NCBI GenBank assembly: GCA_016839635.1
Contig: JAEOTV010000073.1
Location: 19,438-83,437 of the forward strand
Length of the DNA: 64,000 nucleotides
Source: Promethearchaeota archaeon
Lineage (GTDB): Archaea; Asgardarchaeota; Lokiarchaeia; Sigynarchaeales; SOKP01
Direction of reading: 5' to 3'
Shown here: in pieces, positions 46,573 to 56,460 of the stretch
How positions within the stretch are numbered: the first letter of the stretch is position 1
Layout of the letters: each line of letters begins with the position of its first letter
Made by a program: the position numbers and the translations under genes
The notes under the pieces: generated by a model
Database searches by the model: none
What the model saw: the letters and a program-made list of their open reading frames with translations, nothing else
What the model was told of the DNA's origin: nothing

Positions 46573-47763
46573 TTATTTTCTTTCTTCTAAGTTAGAATTA
46601 TCTTTAGGTCTAGAAAAACGCTTTAAAACCCTATCTGCTCCTTTTTGAATAAAGTAGGAAAAAATAAAAATGAAAGGGACGAATAACAAAACTAAATAGA
46701 GATTTTCAAGAGCAAACACATCTATATTTAAACCTTCTGAGAGAATGGAAGTATAGATAACTAGAAAAATCCTATGGAATAGATAAACACAAAATGTCGA
46801 GTAAGCCACTATAGAAAAAACCTTATTTATTTTAATTCTTGGGAGTAGAAGTTTAAACGAACTTATAAAAGCATAAGATAGTGATACTATAAAAATGATA
46901 TAAACTAATATTATCAGATCTATCAATAGAATCGCTACTGCAGATTCAATTATACCCGGTTGTAAATCTAAAATAAGGAATAAAAAAGTAGTTCCATATT
47001 CCGAATTAAAATATGAGAAACAGAATTGAGTTATTGCTAAATATACTACAATACTTAGAAAAGCAGTTCCAAATCCTATAATAACAGGAAGATGTTTTGG
47101 TTTATTCTTTAAAATTTCTTTAACTCGAGTATATTGTGATGATGTATAAATATTCGCTGAAATTATACCCAGAATAAAGAAAATATAATAATAGAAAAAA
47201 CGGTATTCAAATAAACCAGTATAAATGTGTATAATGGCAAATAATAATAGAATAACTAAAGCGGTAGGTATTATCCATTTAATAGAGCCTGTAAAACTTA
47301 AGATTATAAATACTAGATAATAAATTATAATTATCCCAATAAACCAAAGAGTCCAAATAACCCATCCATATGCTGGGGCAACAATCATTTGTATTCCAAT
47401 AACATGTGCGAATATGTAGAAAAACCCCTGATCCCAATAGCCAAAAAAAATAATAAATAAGATCAAGGCAATCCAATAAAGGGGAAATATTCTTAAAAAC
47501 CTTTTTTTAAGAAAACTAAATAGCTTTTTAGTGCTATTAATTCTTCTATTATTCTTATTTAAATAAAGGCCAAATCCTGAAACAAAAACTAAAGATCCCA
47601 TAGCAGTATGAATTCCAAGTGTATGAAGTAAAAAACCTTGGTAGGGAGTGTAATCCATAGCGAAAGGATATGCATAATTATTTGGTATATGAATCAAAAT
47701 TACAACAATTAAAATTGCAATTATTCTAAGAATATCAAGTTCAGGGAGTCGATTTTTTTCCAT
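46573..47763 (-). CDS. Acyltransferase family 3 membrane protein (OafA/YrhL type)
   Basis: An integral membrane O-acyltransferase-like protein of 396 residues with about ten hydrophobic helices. The N-terminal LPELDILRIIAILIVV with the following IHIP histidine is the usual start of this family. It probably acylates cell-surface sugars or lipids, but the donor and acceptor are unknown. It converges on the ferredoxin-domain gene, whose stop is 14 bp away. Confidence 0.82.
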   Translation of the reverse strand: MEKNRLPELDILRIIAILIVVILIHIPNNYAYPFAMDYTPYQGFLLHTLGIHTAMGSLVFVSGFGLYLNKNNRRINSTKKLFSFLKKRFLRIFPLYWIALILFIIFFGYWDQGFFYIFAHVIGIQMIVAPAYGWVIWTLWFIGIIIIYYLVFIILSFTGSIKWIIPTALVILLLFAIIHIYTGLFEYRFFYYYIFFILGIISANIYTSSQYTRVKEILKNKPKHLPVIIGFGTAFLSIVVYLAITQFCFSYFNSEYGTTFLFLILDLQPGIIESAVAILLIDLIILVYIIFIVSLSYAFISSFKLLLPRIKINKVFSIVAYSTFCVYLFHRIFLVIYTSILSEGLNIDVFALENLYLVLLFVPFIFIFSYFIQKGADRVLKRFSRPKDNSNLEERK

Positions 47764-48075
47764 AATAATTTTCCTTGATCAAAAACTAATATCCTAATTT
47801 ATTTCATTTTTATGGTGCTAGACTAATAAATTTAATCGCTATGGCATTGCTAAATCAAGATTTTGAAACTCAATATCTTAATTTGTTGTTATCAGATGAC
47901 AGTAGCTATAGAATCAAATTTAGAAAGAATAATGAAAGTTTTCTAAATTTTAAAATCAATTAAAACAATGAGGTTATTCAAAAATAGTTCGAAATCCTTA
48001 TGATCATAAAAAGAACGAGTAAATTTTAATTAAATCATTATATTTTTTAAAAATAAATCTCTAATTTAGCATATT
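47764..48075. other. Intergenic stretch with a doubtful 40-codon frame
   Basis: About 310 bp between divergent genes. It must hold the promoters of the acyltransferase and HAD genes. A plus-strand frame at 47841-47963 could encode 40 residues beginning MALLNQDFETQYLNLL, but it has no ribosome-binding site and no recognised family, so I do not call it a gene. Confidence 0.5.
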
Positions 48076-48705
48076 ATGACAATTTATGATATAAAAACAA
48101 TTGTTTTTGATTTAGGAGGTGTATATTTTACACCAGGTTCTTTTTTAGCAATTGAGAAAATTAAAGAGATTTATGATATTGAAAATGAAAATTTACTTCG
48201 GGAAATATTTAATGATAAACCAAATTCAGAAGGCAATCTTTTGCGAAGAGGGTTAATGACCATTGATGAATTTGAGGAAAAATTATTCACTAAATTAGGG
48301 ATCAACGCAAAAGAAAAAAAACATACTCGATATATATGGTTTGGTTCATATTGTATTCATTATGGTATTGAAGACTTATTACAAGCCTTAAGAAGAAATA
48401 AATATCGGCTATTAATATTCAGTGGAAATGTTAGAGAACGTATTGAATATTTAGAAAAAAAATGTGGATTTTTAATGTATTTTGATGATACTGTCTTTAG
48501 TTTTGATTATCAGATGAATAAGAATGATATTGAATTTTATAGAGAATTAATTAAACATATTGAATGTGAACCGTCTGAAGCACTTTTAATTGATGATGAA
48601 AAGAAAAACGTAAAAATTGCACGATCTTTAGGTTTTAATGCAATACATTATTACTATACTGAAAAATTAATAGAAGATTTAAAAAAATACAGTATCTGTT
48701 ATTAG
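48076..48705 (+). CDS. HAD-superfamily hydrolase
   Basis: Phosphatase-like hydrolase of the HAD fold. Motif I is VFDLGGVYF (nucleophile Asp12); the second aspartate of the DxD pattern is replaced by Gly14, as in dehalogenase-like branches. Motif II is IFSGN, and motif IV is LLIDDEKKNVKIARSLGFN. A cap region lies between motifs I and II. 209 residues is typical. The substrate is unknown and no neighbour hints at it. Confidence 0.83.
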   Translation: MTIYDIKTIVFDLGGVYFTPGSFLAIEKIKEIYDIENENLLREIFNDKPNSEGNLLRRGLMTIDEFEEKLFTKLGINAKEKKHTRYIWFGSYCIHYGIEDLLQALRRNKYRLLIFSGNVRERIEYLEKKCGFLMYFDDTVFSFDYQMNKNDIEFYRELIKHIECEPSEALLIDDEKKNVKIARSLGFNAIHYYYTEKLIEDLKKYSICY

Positions 48706-48764
48706 AGTTCCTAATTTTATCCCGGTGGTAAATCTATCAATATGGGTATATGTTTTAATTATAT

Positions 48765-48802
48765 GAGGGCTACGACCTCAGATTTTATAAGATGGAAAAT
48801 CT
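48765..48802 (+). other. Two consecutive hairpins, possible terminator or small RNA
   Basis: GAGG (48765-48768) pairs with CCTC (48776-48779). Right after it, AGATTTT (48780-48786) pairs with AAAATCT (48796-48802). Both lie in a gene-free stretch of about 240 bp after the HAD gene and stand out from the AT-rich surroundings. There is no strong T-run, so a small RNA or a processing site is as likely as a terminator. Confidence 0.3.
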
Positions 48803-48946
48803 TGAAAACTATAGTTATGAATTTATGGACTGTTTAAATTTATCCTAAATAACTATTGATAAAGAGTTTAAAAATGATAAATATCTATAATGATCTAACT
48901 CTCAACATATATAAGGCTACAATAACAAAAAAAATACCTTATAATA

Positions 48947-49600
48947 ATGAATCCCGCGGATTTAGTTGTATATATCAGTTTATTTGTTTCAATTGCTGTG
49001 CTTTTCTTCATAATCTGGGATCACGTTAGGGATGACAGGATTTTAGCTCGTGAAGTTCAAGATTTTTATACTGATATAGAGATGCTAATATTTACTAACC
49101 TACAAGTGAAATATTATGAAATTTTACAAACAAATAAAGGAGAAATGGAAGAACAAGAGTTAAAAACATTAGTAAAAAATAAGAATCGAGATATAATTCA
49201 AAAAAGTTATCTTAATGCTAAAATTAATCAAAATTTTAAATTACATGCCCAATATCTGGGATTAACTCATAATAAGGATAATGATGCTTATTTAAATGGG
49301 ACAATCTATATTTTAAAAACTGATGGCAACTTATTGAAAAGAAATATCGAATTTAACACCGAAGAAAATATAATAACATCATATACGGAAATCAAACCCG
49401 AACAGATTAAAGAAATATTAATATATCTTAACAGTTTACGCTTTTATTGGAAGAAAAAATATTTTAAATTTATTTTTCGACCTCACTTACATCAAAAAAT
49501 AGTTTTTGATGATTTACTTGGTTATAAAAAACCATTAGACCAAAAAATGCAAAAAGATATACGTAAAATTTGGAGAAAACGAAGTAAAGCTTCAAAATAA
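48947..49600 (+). CDS. Membrane-anchored protein of unknown function
   Basis: Unknown. The 217-residue protein has one N-terminal transmembrane helix (residues 5-24: LVVYISLFVSIAVLFFIIW) followed by a basic, helical cytosolic region of about 190 residues with lysine-rich C-terminus (KIWRKRSKASK). No motif was recognised. It is followed 134 bp downstream by the DUF389 gene on the same strand; a common transcript is possible but not shown. Confidence 0.65.
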   Translation: MNPADLVVYISLFVSIAVLFFIIWDHVRDDRILAREVQDFYTDIEMLIFTNLQVKYYEILQTNKGEMEEQELKTLVKNKNRDIIQKSYLNAKINQNFKLHAQYLGLTHNKDNDAYLNGTIYILKTDGNLLKRNIEFNTEENIITSYTEIKPEQIKEILIYLNSLRFYWKKKYFKFIFRPHLHQKIVFDDLLGYKKPLDQKMQKDIRKIWRKRSKASK

Positions 49601-49734
49601 AGGTCATTTTTTAATTCCTATTAAATTTTAATTCTATGAGTCTTTGAGTTTTTTATAAACTCTAGAAAAAGAATTTAAATGATTTTTGAATAGATTTAAT
49701 TTAACTCTTTAACATATTTTTATGGAATTTTTAA

Positions 49735-50724
49735 ATGAGTCAAATTCAGATAAGTCTTCCAAATGAGCCAAAAAAGCATACCGAACTCTTAATTAGTGCT
49801 ATAAATGAGAAACTTGATATTAAAAATATGATTCTATTAGAAGGACCTACCAATTCATTAATCATTATTCGTTGCCAAAGGAATATAGTTCCTAAAGTAC
49901 TTGAAGTATTGAATGAAGTTGGTGTAGGAATCGAATTTGGGATAATAGATATATTAAAATTACAAGCTACAGTTCCAGAGTTAAAAGAGGATCAACTAGA
50001 TGTTTCCGAAGAACTATCAAGTAGAATATCCGTAGAAGAAATCGAATCCTCAATAAAAGAAGGAATGGAATTAGATATAACTTATTATCTCTTTATTATA
50101 TTAGCTGCTCTTATCGCAGGGGCAGGGCTTATTTTAAATTCTACTGCAATTATTATCGGGGCAATGATTATTTCTCCATTAATGGGCCCTATTCTAGGTG
50201 TTTCATATGGAATAATAAGCAAAAATTATCTTTTAGTTAAAAAAGGAATACTTGGCCAAATACTTAGTGTTCTTATTGCAATAGTAATTGGATTTTTATT
50301 AGCAATCGTGGCTTTACTTGTTTACAGTTCACCGTCTATAACGCCTGAAATGATGAATAGAAATTTTCCAACGATTTTTGATTTGATCGTTTCTATCGCT
50401 GCAGGTTTAGCAATAGGATTTGCCATTACAGGAATAATACAATCTTCTTTAGTAGGAATTGCTATTGCGGTATCATTGATGCCTCCTGCCGTTAATATTG
50501 GAGTAACTCTAATTTATGGAAATATGCTTTTATCATTTGGAAGTTTTGTTCTTTTACTGTCAAATATTCTTGCCATTAATTTTATGGCTATTTTAATATT
50601 AAGATTTAAAAAAATGAAAATTTTAGAAAAAAATTACCCTTTTTGGAAGGGGCCTGAGGAAAAGGTAGGTCATTTAAGTATCGGTGTAAAAGTGGTTAAA
50701 AAAAAACCTAAAAAAGCTAAATAA
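49735..50724 (+). CDS. DUF389-family membrane protein
   Basis: A 329-residue protein of the DUF389 family. An N-terminal cytosolic ferredoxin-like domain (about 1-100) is followed by five or six transmembrane helices that contain the strongly conserved NSTAIIIGAMIISPLMGPILG block and later SSLVGIAIAVSLMPPAVNIG. Members are thought to be channels or transporters, but their function is not settled. It begins the ion-channel cluster at 49.7-54.7 kb. Confidence 0.87.
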   Translation: MSQIQISLPNEPKKHTELLISAINEKLDIKNMILLEGPTNSLIIIRCQRNIVPKVLEVLNEVGVGIEFGIIDILKLQATVPELKEDQLDVSEELSSRISVEEIESSIKEGMELDITYYLFIILAALIAGAGLILNSTAIIIGAMIISPLMGPILGVSYGIISKNYLLVKKGILGQILSVLIAIVIGFLLAIVALLVYSSPSITPEMMNRNFPTIFDLIVSIAAGLAIGFAITGIIQSSLVGIAIAVSLMPPAVNIGVTLIYGNMLLSFGSFVLLLSNILAINFMAILILRFKKMKILEKNYPFWKGPEEKVGHLSIGVKVVKKKPKKAK

Positions 50725-50821
50725 TTTTAAAAATATTTTTATTTTGAAAAATAACTAATTTTTTGGCTTCCTACTTATAACAAATTAAATAAAGAAAAAT
50801 AGAATACAAGCTTGATGTACT

Positions 50822-51730
50822 CTATAAAATTTTATGTTTAAAAATTATGTTATAGACATCCCTAGCAAATTTGGGTTGGAAATCAAAAATTTTTTGAGGA
50901 TTAAAAGTTAATAATCGAAATTTAACAATTATGCTTATATTAAAATTTACTATGTCAAATTGGGGTTTAATCCGAAATATATTCTTCTGATTATACGAAT
51001 CGCAAAGTTCTGCAACTTTATTGATGATAACTCGAAATCCTTTATAAGGAAAAGCCATTCTAAAAGTAAAGTTATATAATTTAGGAAAGTATTTAGTTGA
51101 AAAGGAATCATAGACTCTTTTTAGGTTATTTTCAAATTCTTTTTTGGATATCATAATATCTTCATAGATATCTTTAAATCCAATATCTTGAGGTGCAAAT
51201 ATCTTACGTTTAAAATCTTCAAAAGTTTTTTTTTTCCCTAGATTTACAGTATAATTGACAATTGTAGAAGAAAGAACTTGACTATTTGATTTTTCGATTA
51301 TTATATTATCAAATGTCTCTAGCTTCACTTTCGTTAAATTTATTGCCCGTATAATACCCTTATCTCCGTCAATTTTGACCAAATCGTCAACTTCAATAGA
51401 TCTTATTAACATTATAACAATACCTGAAATGAAATTTGCAAATATACCACTAGAAGCAAAACCTATTGCTGTACTAATTGCTCCAGTAAGCACAGCCATG
51501 TAAGTTTGGTCAATGAGAGAAATGATAGGAAACCCTGAAATAATAAAAAAAACTATTATTAGAACGGTAGCAATTTTTAAAGTAAAATTAACAATGATTT
51601 TTTGCCTTAAAGGTATTTTTTCACTTTTCATAAATGTTGCAGAGATTAGCTTATTTAAAAGATAAAAACCCACTCCAACAATTAACAGATATATTAGTGC
51701 TTCTAAATCTGAATTAAATGGCAATTTCAA
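50822..51730 (-). CDS. MscS-type small-conductance mechanosensitive channel, copy 1
   Basis: Pressure-relief channel of the MscS fold. Two to three helices are followed by the pore helix region SSGIFANFISGIVIMLIRSI and the beta-domain start VDDLVKIDGDKGIIRAI. 302 residues. The start is TTG at 51730, overlapping the stop of the next MscS gene (51727) by 4 bp, so the two are translated together. The C-terminal cytosolic domain is shortened and diverged compared with classical MscS. Confidence 0.82.
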   Translation of the reverse strand: MKLPFNSDLEALIYLLIVGVGFYLLNKLISATFMKSEKIPLRQKIIVNFTLKIATVLIIVFFIISGFPIISLIDQTYMAVLTGAISTAIGFASSGIFANFISGIVIMLIRSIEVDDLVKIDGDKGIIRAINLTKVKLETFDNIIIEKSNSQVLSSTIVNYTVNLGKKKTFEDFKRKIFAPQDIGFKDIYEDIMISKKEFENNLKRVYDSFSTKYFPKLYNFTFRMAFPYKGFRVIINKVAELCDSYNQKNIFRIKPQFDIVNFNISIIVKFRLLTFNPQKIFDFQPKFARDVYNIIFKHKIL

Positions 51731-52641
51731 TCTACCTCTTCGCTATATTGGGAATAATCTTTTGTTTTATCGTTCCATCCATAATTTATTTCTGTTTCAT
51801 AAATTTTAAATAGAATATCTTTCAATAGGGGGTCTGTATAAGTTAAGATTAATTTAGGATCCTCTGTAATAATTTGTATAGTGATACTTAAACGATTTAT
51901 AACCCCACTAACAGTATTATTTGCATAAAAATAAGGTCTAATTCCAAAAATGGGTTCATATTTTTCGAATATTGGTGCTAATAACTCATCAAGTTTCTCT
52001 GTATCTACGGTCCCTAATAGTTCAACTACTTTAATATAACGCGTGACTTTTTTTTCACCAGTTATTAATTTACCGATTTTTCTAACTAGTTCCGAAATTT
52101 CTATCTTTTTTTCCTTTTTAAGAGGTTTATGAGTATAGCGAACTACTGATGAGTTAAATGCATTCTTATTGGGAATATAAGTGATAGATCCATCAAAATC
52201 CAACAATTTCAAGCTATTTAAAGTAATTTCTTTTACGATTCCTTCAATTCCGTTTGTTTCGACTAAATCACCAGCTTCAAAACCTTCTGAGGATAAAAGC
52301 ATTACTCCTGAGGCAATATTATTAATTATATTTTGAAATGTTAAAGCTATCGCCACAACCAGAAAAGAAATAATTGCTACAAAATAAATTGGTGAAAAAG
52401 AAATTAACCAAAGTGGAAATATTAGCCATATTATATTTATAATTATCATGATTATATAACGAACTAATAAGTTTTTAATCAAGCTATGAAATATATCAAT
52501 TAATATTGACCTTAAAACATAAGCAACCAAATTTAAAAGTACTAGATTTATTATTAATTGCTCAAATCCAAAATAAAAATAGATTAATACAATAATTCCT
52601 ATAATTGATATCCATATGACTATTTTGTAAATTCTTTTCAT
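51727..52641 (-). CDS. MscS-type small-conductance mechanosensitive channel, copy 2
   Basis: MscS-family channel of 304 residues from ATG 52641. Three hydrophobic helices lead to QNIINNIASGVMLLSSEGFE, the pore-lining helix and start of the beta domain, then GDLVETNGIEGIVKEI. A TTG at 52659 would add six residues. It is encoded head-to-tail with the 50822 gene; the two differ strongly, so they may form a heteromeric channel or separate ones. Confidence 0.85.
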   Translation of the reverse strand: MKRIYKIVIWISIIGIIVLIYFYFGFEQLIINLVLLNLVAYVLRSILIDIFHSLIKNLLVRYIIMIIINIIWLIFPLWLISFSPIYFVAIISFLVVAIALTFQNIINNIASGVMLLSSEGFEAGDLVETNGIEGIVKEITLNSLKLLDFDGSITYIPNKNAFNSSVVRYTHKPLKKEKKIEISELVRKIGKLITGEKKVTRYIKVVELLGTVDTEKLDELLAPIFEKYEPIFGIRPYFYANNTVSGVINRLSITIQIITEDPKLILTYTDPLLKDILFKIYETEINYGWNDKTKDYSQYSEEVD

Positions 52642-52780
52642 ACAAAACCATTTCTCCAAGGTTTTATTATCTTGAGAATAGAGATTTTATTTAAAAAAAA
52701 TATAAGAAAACTTTTATTTTAAAAGTTGGTTAATTAAATTATTAGTTAAATTTAAGTCTATAATGTTTAAGTGAGATAAT

Positions 52781-53872
52781 TTGAGGCGATTTTCTAGACC
52801 TCTTAGTAAAGCAAGTCCTTCAAGTAAAAAGAGAAAAAAAGTTGGTCTTCCTCCAGGAACTCTAATTTATACAGGAGATAAGGTAGAAGAAAAAACTAAA
52901 ATAAAAGTAACGGATTACACTGAAGACCATTTTAATTTTCAAGAATTTGAAGACATTCAGATGGATTTTACTAAAATTGAAAAATCATTAATTAGATGGA
53001 TTGATGTGTATGGGCTTGCAAAAATAAAAGTTGTTGAAGAGATTGGTCGTCAGTTTGGTTTACATCCTCTTGTTTTAGAAGATATTTTGAGCCCAAATCA
53101 ACGGCCTAAATTAGAAGATTATGGGAATTATATTTTCGCAGTACTAAAAAAGTTAAGTTGGAATCAAGAACAAGAGAATTTTGATTATGAACAAATTAGC
53201 ATAATTTTAGGAGAAAATTATGTAATCTCGTTTCAAGAGAGAGATACCAATATTTTCAATCCTATTTATGAGAGGATTCAAGTTCCAAAAGGAAGAGTTC
53301 GATTAATGGGTGCAGATTATCTATTTTATGTCTTGATTGATATCATAATTGACAATTATTTTATTGTATTAGAAAAGGTAGGTGAGGACATAGAAAATCT
53401 AGAGGATATTTTAATAAAGAATCCTGAACCAGAAACTTTACAACTTATTTATCGATTGAAAAGATCTTCGATTGAGTTAAGAAAATCAATTTGGCCAATA
53501 AGAGAAATAATAAGTAAGCTTCAACGTGAGCAATCGATACTAATCAAAGATGATTTACAGATCTATTTAAGAGATATTTATGATCACATTTTTAGAATCA
53601 GTGATCTTTTAGAAAATCATCGCGACATTATTTTTGGGATGTTGGATATGTATCTATCAAGTGTGAGCAATAGGATGAATGATATCATGAAGGTATTAAC
53701 AATAATTTCGACAATTTTTATTCCGTTATCATTTTTAGCAGGTTTTTATGGAATGAATTTTCTTCATATGCCTGAACTATCAAACCCAGTTGCATATCCA
53801 TTCTTAATATTTATAATGGTTGTAATAGCTGTTGTTATGATATCTTTCTTTAAAAGAAAAAAATGGATATAA
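52781..53872 (+). CDS. corA: CorA-type magnesium/cobalt channel
   Basis: Divalent-metal channel of the inner membrane. A large cytosolic funnel domain (about 1-290) is followed by two transmembrane helices at the C-terminus. The family signature YGMNF is near residue 323, after IPLSFLAGF. The TTG start at 52781 directly follows an in-frame TGA GAT AAT stretch, so no upstream start is possible. The long basic N-terminus (SSKKRKKVGLPP) is normal. It lies divergent from the MscS pair. Confidence 0.93.
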   Translation: MRRFSRPLSKASPSSKKRKKVGLPPGTLIYTGDKVEEKTKIKVTDYTEDHFNFQEFEDIQMDFTKIEKSLIRWIDVYGLAKIKVVEEIGRQFGLHPLVLEDILSPNQRPKLEDYGNYIFAVLKKLSWNQEQENFDYEQISIILGENYVISFQERDTNIFNPIYERIQVPKGRVRLMGADYLFYVLIDIIIDNYFIVLEKVGEDIENLEDILIKNPEPETLQLIYRLKRSSIELRKSIWPIREIISKLQREQSILIKDDLQIYLRDIYDHIFRISDLLENHRDIIFGMLDMYLSSVSNRMNDIMKVLTIISTIFIPLSFLAGFYGMNFLHMPELSNPVAYPFLIFIMVVIAVVMISFFKRKKWI

Positions 53873-53893
53873 AATAGTTATAACCTTTTTTTG

Positions 53894-54715
53894 TTAATTA
53901 ATTTCTTTATGTAAAAGGGGAGTCCTGATATCTATATGATTTTCTTTGCAAGCATCCAATACCGCTTTATGTAATTCAGATTCGATTAGGGGTAAATTTT
54001 GTATATCGCTTATGAAAATATATAACCTATATTCGACAGCATAATTCTGGAAGCTATTTATCCAAACATACGGTTCAGGGTCTTTTAATACATACTGTAG
54101 CTTACTCGCGGCTTCTAATAAAATCTTTTCAACTTTTTTTCTATCTTCTTCAAATCCAGGTGTTATTGTCACATGCCTTCTAATGATATTTTTTTTCCCT
54201 AAGTCAACAATCTCGTTTGATATTAGCTTTTGATTAGGTACAGAAATCTTAATACTATCAAGATCAATCATAGTTGTATAGATCAATTTTATTTCGATAA
54301 CGTCAGCAATTTTACCATCATATAATATCCTATCACCAACTGTAAAAGGCCTACTTACCATTATAATAAGTCCAGCAATCATATTTCCTAAAGTATTCAT
54401 AGCAGCAAAACCGATTATAGTTCCACCAGCTAGCGTAAATAATGCTGTTATTAAACCTAAGCTTTCTGCGAACTGTATAAGAATTGCAGTCAAAATTATT
54501 AAGCTAATTAAATATTTAACTACTTTTGTGATATTTTTTGCCGTATTCAGTTCTAATTTCTCATGTTTAACAAGTCTTAAAAATTGCCTTTTAATCAAGA
54601 AATAGACAATGTATCCAATTAGAATAGCTAATGCTGAAACAATAATAGGAAAAAAATATAAAGCTAACCAGTCTAAAATTACTTCGAAAATATTTTGAAA
54701 TATCATTTTTACCAT
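53894..54715 (-). CDS. MscS-type small-conductance mechanosensitive channel, copy 3
   Basis: MscS-family channel with three hydrophobic helices and the most typical motif of the three copies: FAAMNTLGNMIAGLIIMVSR in the pore helix, then PFTVGDRILYDGKIADVIEI. 273 residues. The C-terminal alpha/beta domain ends RTPLLHKEI. It converges on CorA, with 21 bp between the stops. Confidence 0.9.
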   Translation of the reverse strand: MVKMIFQNIFEVILDWLALYFFPIIVSALAILIGYIVYFLIKRQFLRLVKHEKLELNTAKNITKVVKYLISLIILTAILIQFAESLGLITALFTLAGGTIIGFAAMNTLGNMIAGLIIMVSRPFTVGDRILYDGKIADVIEIKLIYTTMIDLDSIKISVPNQKLISNEIVDLGKKNIIRRHVTITPGFEEDRKKVEKILLEAASKLQYVLKDPEPYVWINSFQNYAVEYRLYIFISDIQNLPLIESELHKAVLDACKENHIDIRTPLLHKEIN

Positions 54716-54779
54716 CCAATTTTCTATATATTTCCTTATAATCTTTATTTATTTAACTATATGATTAGAGAGTAAAACT

Positions 54780-55448
54780 TTATCCTGCTAATATAACTCC
54801 AGGATGTCTTATTTTCTCCCTTTCTGCCAACCTTAAGGATAGTTCTTTCTTTAATTCAGCAAGATTGTTTTCTTTTTTCTTAACATCTTTTTCCTTTTCC
54901 AATACATCATTTTTTTGTTCTATTAGATTCTTTTTTTGGTCCTCGAAATTATTTTTTACTTTCAAAATTTTGTTTTCTGAATTAGATCCTCGAACTACTT
55001 TAAGATATATATTTTGTTTCTTAGCCAATTTTTCTCGCGCTTTTGCAACGCCTAGTTTTTCTTTAGATAATTTTAATTTTTGTTCAGCGATTTGTTTCTC
55101 AGCTGAAGCAATATTCTTATTAACCTCAGCAATTTGTTTTTGATTTTTTGCTATTTTCTCGTTGTAAATAGCATAGTCGTTTTCGTTTTTTAATTCCTCT
55201 TCTGAAAAATCTAGAATTTGATTTTTTTTAATTTCTGATTTTTCCTTTGCTAAAACTCTTCTCTTTTCGGCTAAATCCTTTTTTATGTCAGCAATTTCAT
55301 ATTCAATTTTTAATAGAGTTTCTCTTGCCTTTGACTTTTTAATTTCAGCTAGAGCATTAATTTTTGATTTTTGGGCTAACTCTTTTTCAAACTGAGCTAT
55401 CTTCAAATTGTTTTGAGCTTCTTTCTCTATAATAATTAAATTTTCCAT
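54780..55448 (-). CDS. Coiled-coil protein, paralogue A
   Basis: Unknown function. Almost all of the 222 residues form charged heptads (Ala, Lys, Glu, Leu) of a long coiled coil, with a hinge around VRGSNSENKI (about residue 158). The end, LAELKKELSLRLAEREKIR, matches the end of the plus-strand gene at 56663 (LADLKKDLSEKLTEREKIR), and the starts also correspond, so the two are paralogues in opposite directions. There is no membrane segment or signal peptide. Candidate cytosolic scaffold or filament protein. Confidence 0.7.
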   Translation of the reverse strand: MENLIIIEKEAQNNLKIAQFEKELAQKSKINALAEIKKSKARETLLKIEYEIADIKKDLAEKRRVLAKEKSEIKKNQILDFSEEELKNENDYAIYNEKIAKNQKQIAEVNKNIASAEKQIAEQKLKLSKEKLGVAKAREKLAKKQNIYLKVVRGSNSENKILKVKNNFEDQKKNLIEQKNDVLEKEKDVKKKENNLAELKKELSLRLAEREKIRHPGVILAG

Positions 55449-55712
55449 AATTTATTACACCTTTAAAAACTGATTTAAAAAATGAATTTACAAACACATT
55501 TTAGCTATTATAGATAGTATTTAAATTTAATTTCTTAATGACAAATGATTAGATTTTAAAAGGCTTTCCGTTTTTAAATTTTAAAATCCATAAATGCTAT
55601 ATATATCACCGAGAGCTTTAAGGATTAATTTGTAAATGTTTTTAACTAAATTTTAGCTTATTTCACTTTTTGCAGACTCTTTATTCTTAAATTTTACCCG
55701 ATCTATAAAATC
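55449..55712. other. Intergenic stretch between coiled-coil A and the ribbon-helix-helix gene
   Basis: About 260 bp, very AT-rich. It should carry the promoter of coiled-coil gene A. No open frame of note, no repeat and no RNA fold were recognised. Confidence 0.5.
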
Positions 55713-56282
55713 TTATTTAATTTTAAATTCCAGATGAATTAAATTCGATGTTTTTTCTTCTATCTTTGTAGTATATTCAATATCAAAATATTCAGATAAT
55801 AGGTATTTATAAAATATTGTGAAAAAATTCGAATAGCCCTCATCCATATCATGTAAACCTCTAAAAATGAAAGAGTTATCTTGAGTCTGAATGTCAAGTG
55901 TATTAAACCATTTTAATCCATTTTTGCCAAAAAAATTAATTATAAAAGCTGTGTATGACTTTAAGGTTTCTTCATTCATCTGTTTTGCTGTTGAGAATTT
56001 CATGATATCTGAAAATAAATCAGCAAAATCTTTCGCTATAATATCTAAAGTTAAATCATCTGATTTAGACAGTATCTTAGAAAAAATAGATTTAGATATC
56101 ATAATCATACTATTATTTTGATTTAATAATTCTAAATTTAGCCATTGTTCAATAGCATCTTTTGCAACCAATCCACGCGTTTTATTCTCCTGTTTTGCTA
56201 TTAGCTCTAATTTATTAATTACTTCTTCTGAAAGCCTAAATCCTAGAAAATTACTTTTTTTTTTAATTTGTTTTTTCGCCAT
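55713..56282 (-). CDS. Ribbon-helix-helix (CopG-like) DNA-binding protein with C-terminal domain
   Basis: A 189-residue protein. The N-terminal 50 residues fit a ribbon-helix-helix domain: the strand NFLGFRLSEEVINKLELIA followed by KTRGLVAKDAIEQWL. The remainder is a helical/beta domain of unknown kind that could bind a ligand. It lies between two coiled-coil paralogues and could regulate them or the acidic microprotein, with which it is divergent (178 bp shared upstream region). Confidence 0.65.
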   Translation of the reverse strand: MAKKQIKKKSNFLGFRLSEEVINKLELIAKQENKTRGLVAKDAIEQWLNLELLNQNNSMIMISKSIFSKILSKSDDLTLDIIAKDFADLFSDIMKFSTAKQMNEETLKSYTAFIINFFGKNGLKWFNTLDIQTQDNSFIFRGLHDMDEGYSNFFTIFYKYLLSEYFDIEYTTKIEEKTSNLIHLEFKIK

Positions 56283-56460
56283 TTTGAATATAATTCCTTT
56301 TTGCTCGTTTTTCCTTCTTTTTTATATAAAAAAATGATATTAAGGTATATAAAGTTATCGATAGATAGCTTTGTTGTCAAATGAAAACATTTAAATAGTT
56401 TGCACTCATTAAGATATAATAAACATAGAACAACATAAAATAAGAGGAAATTAATTTAAA

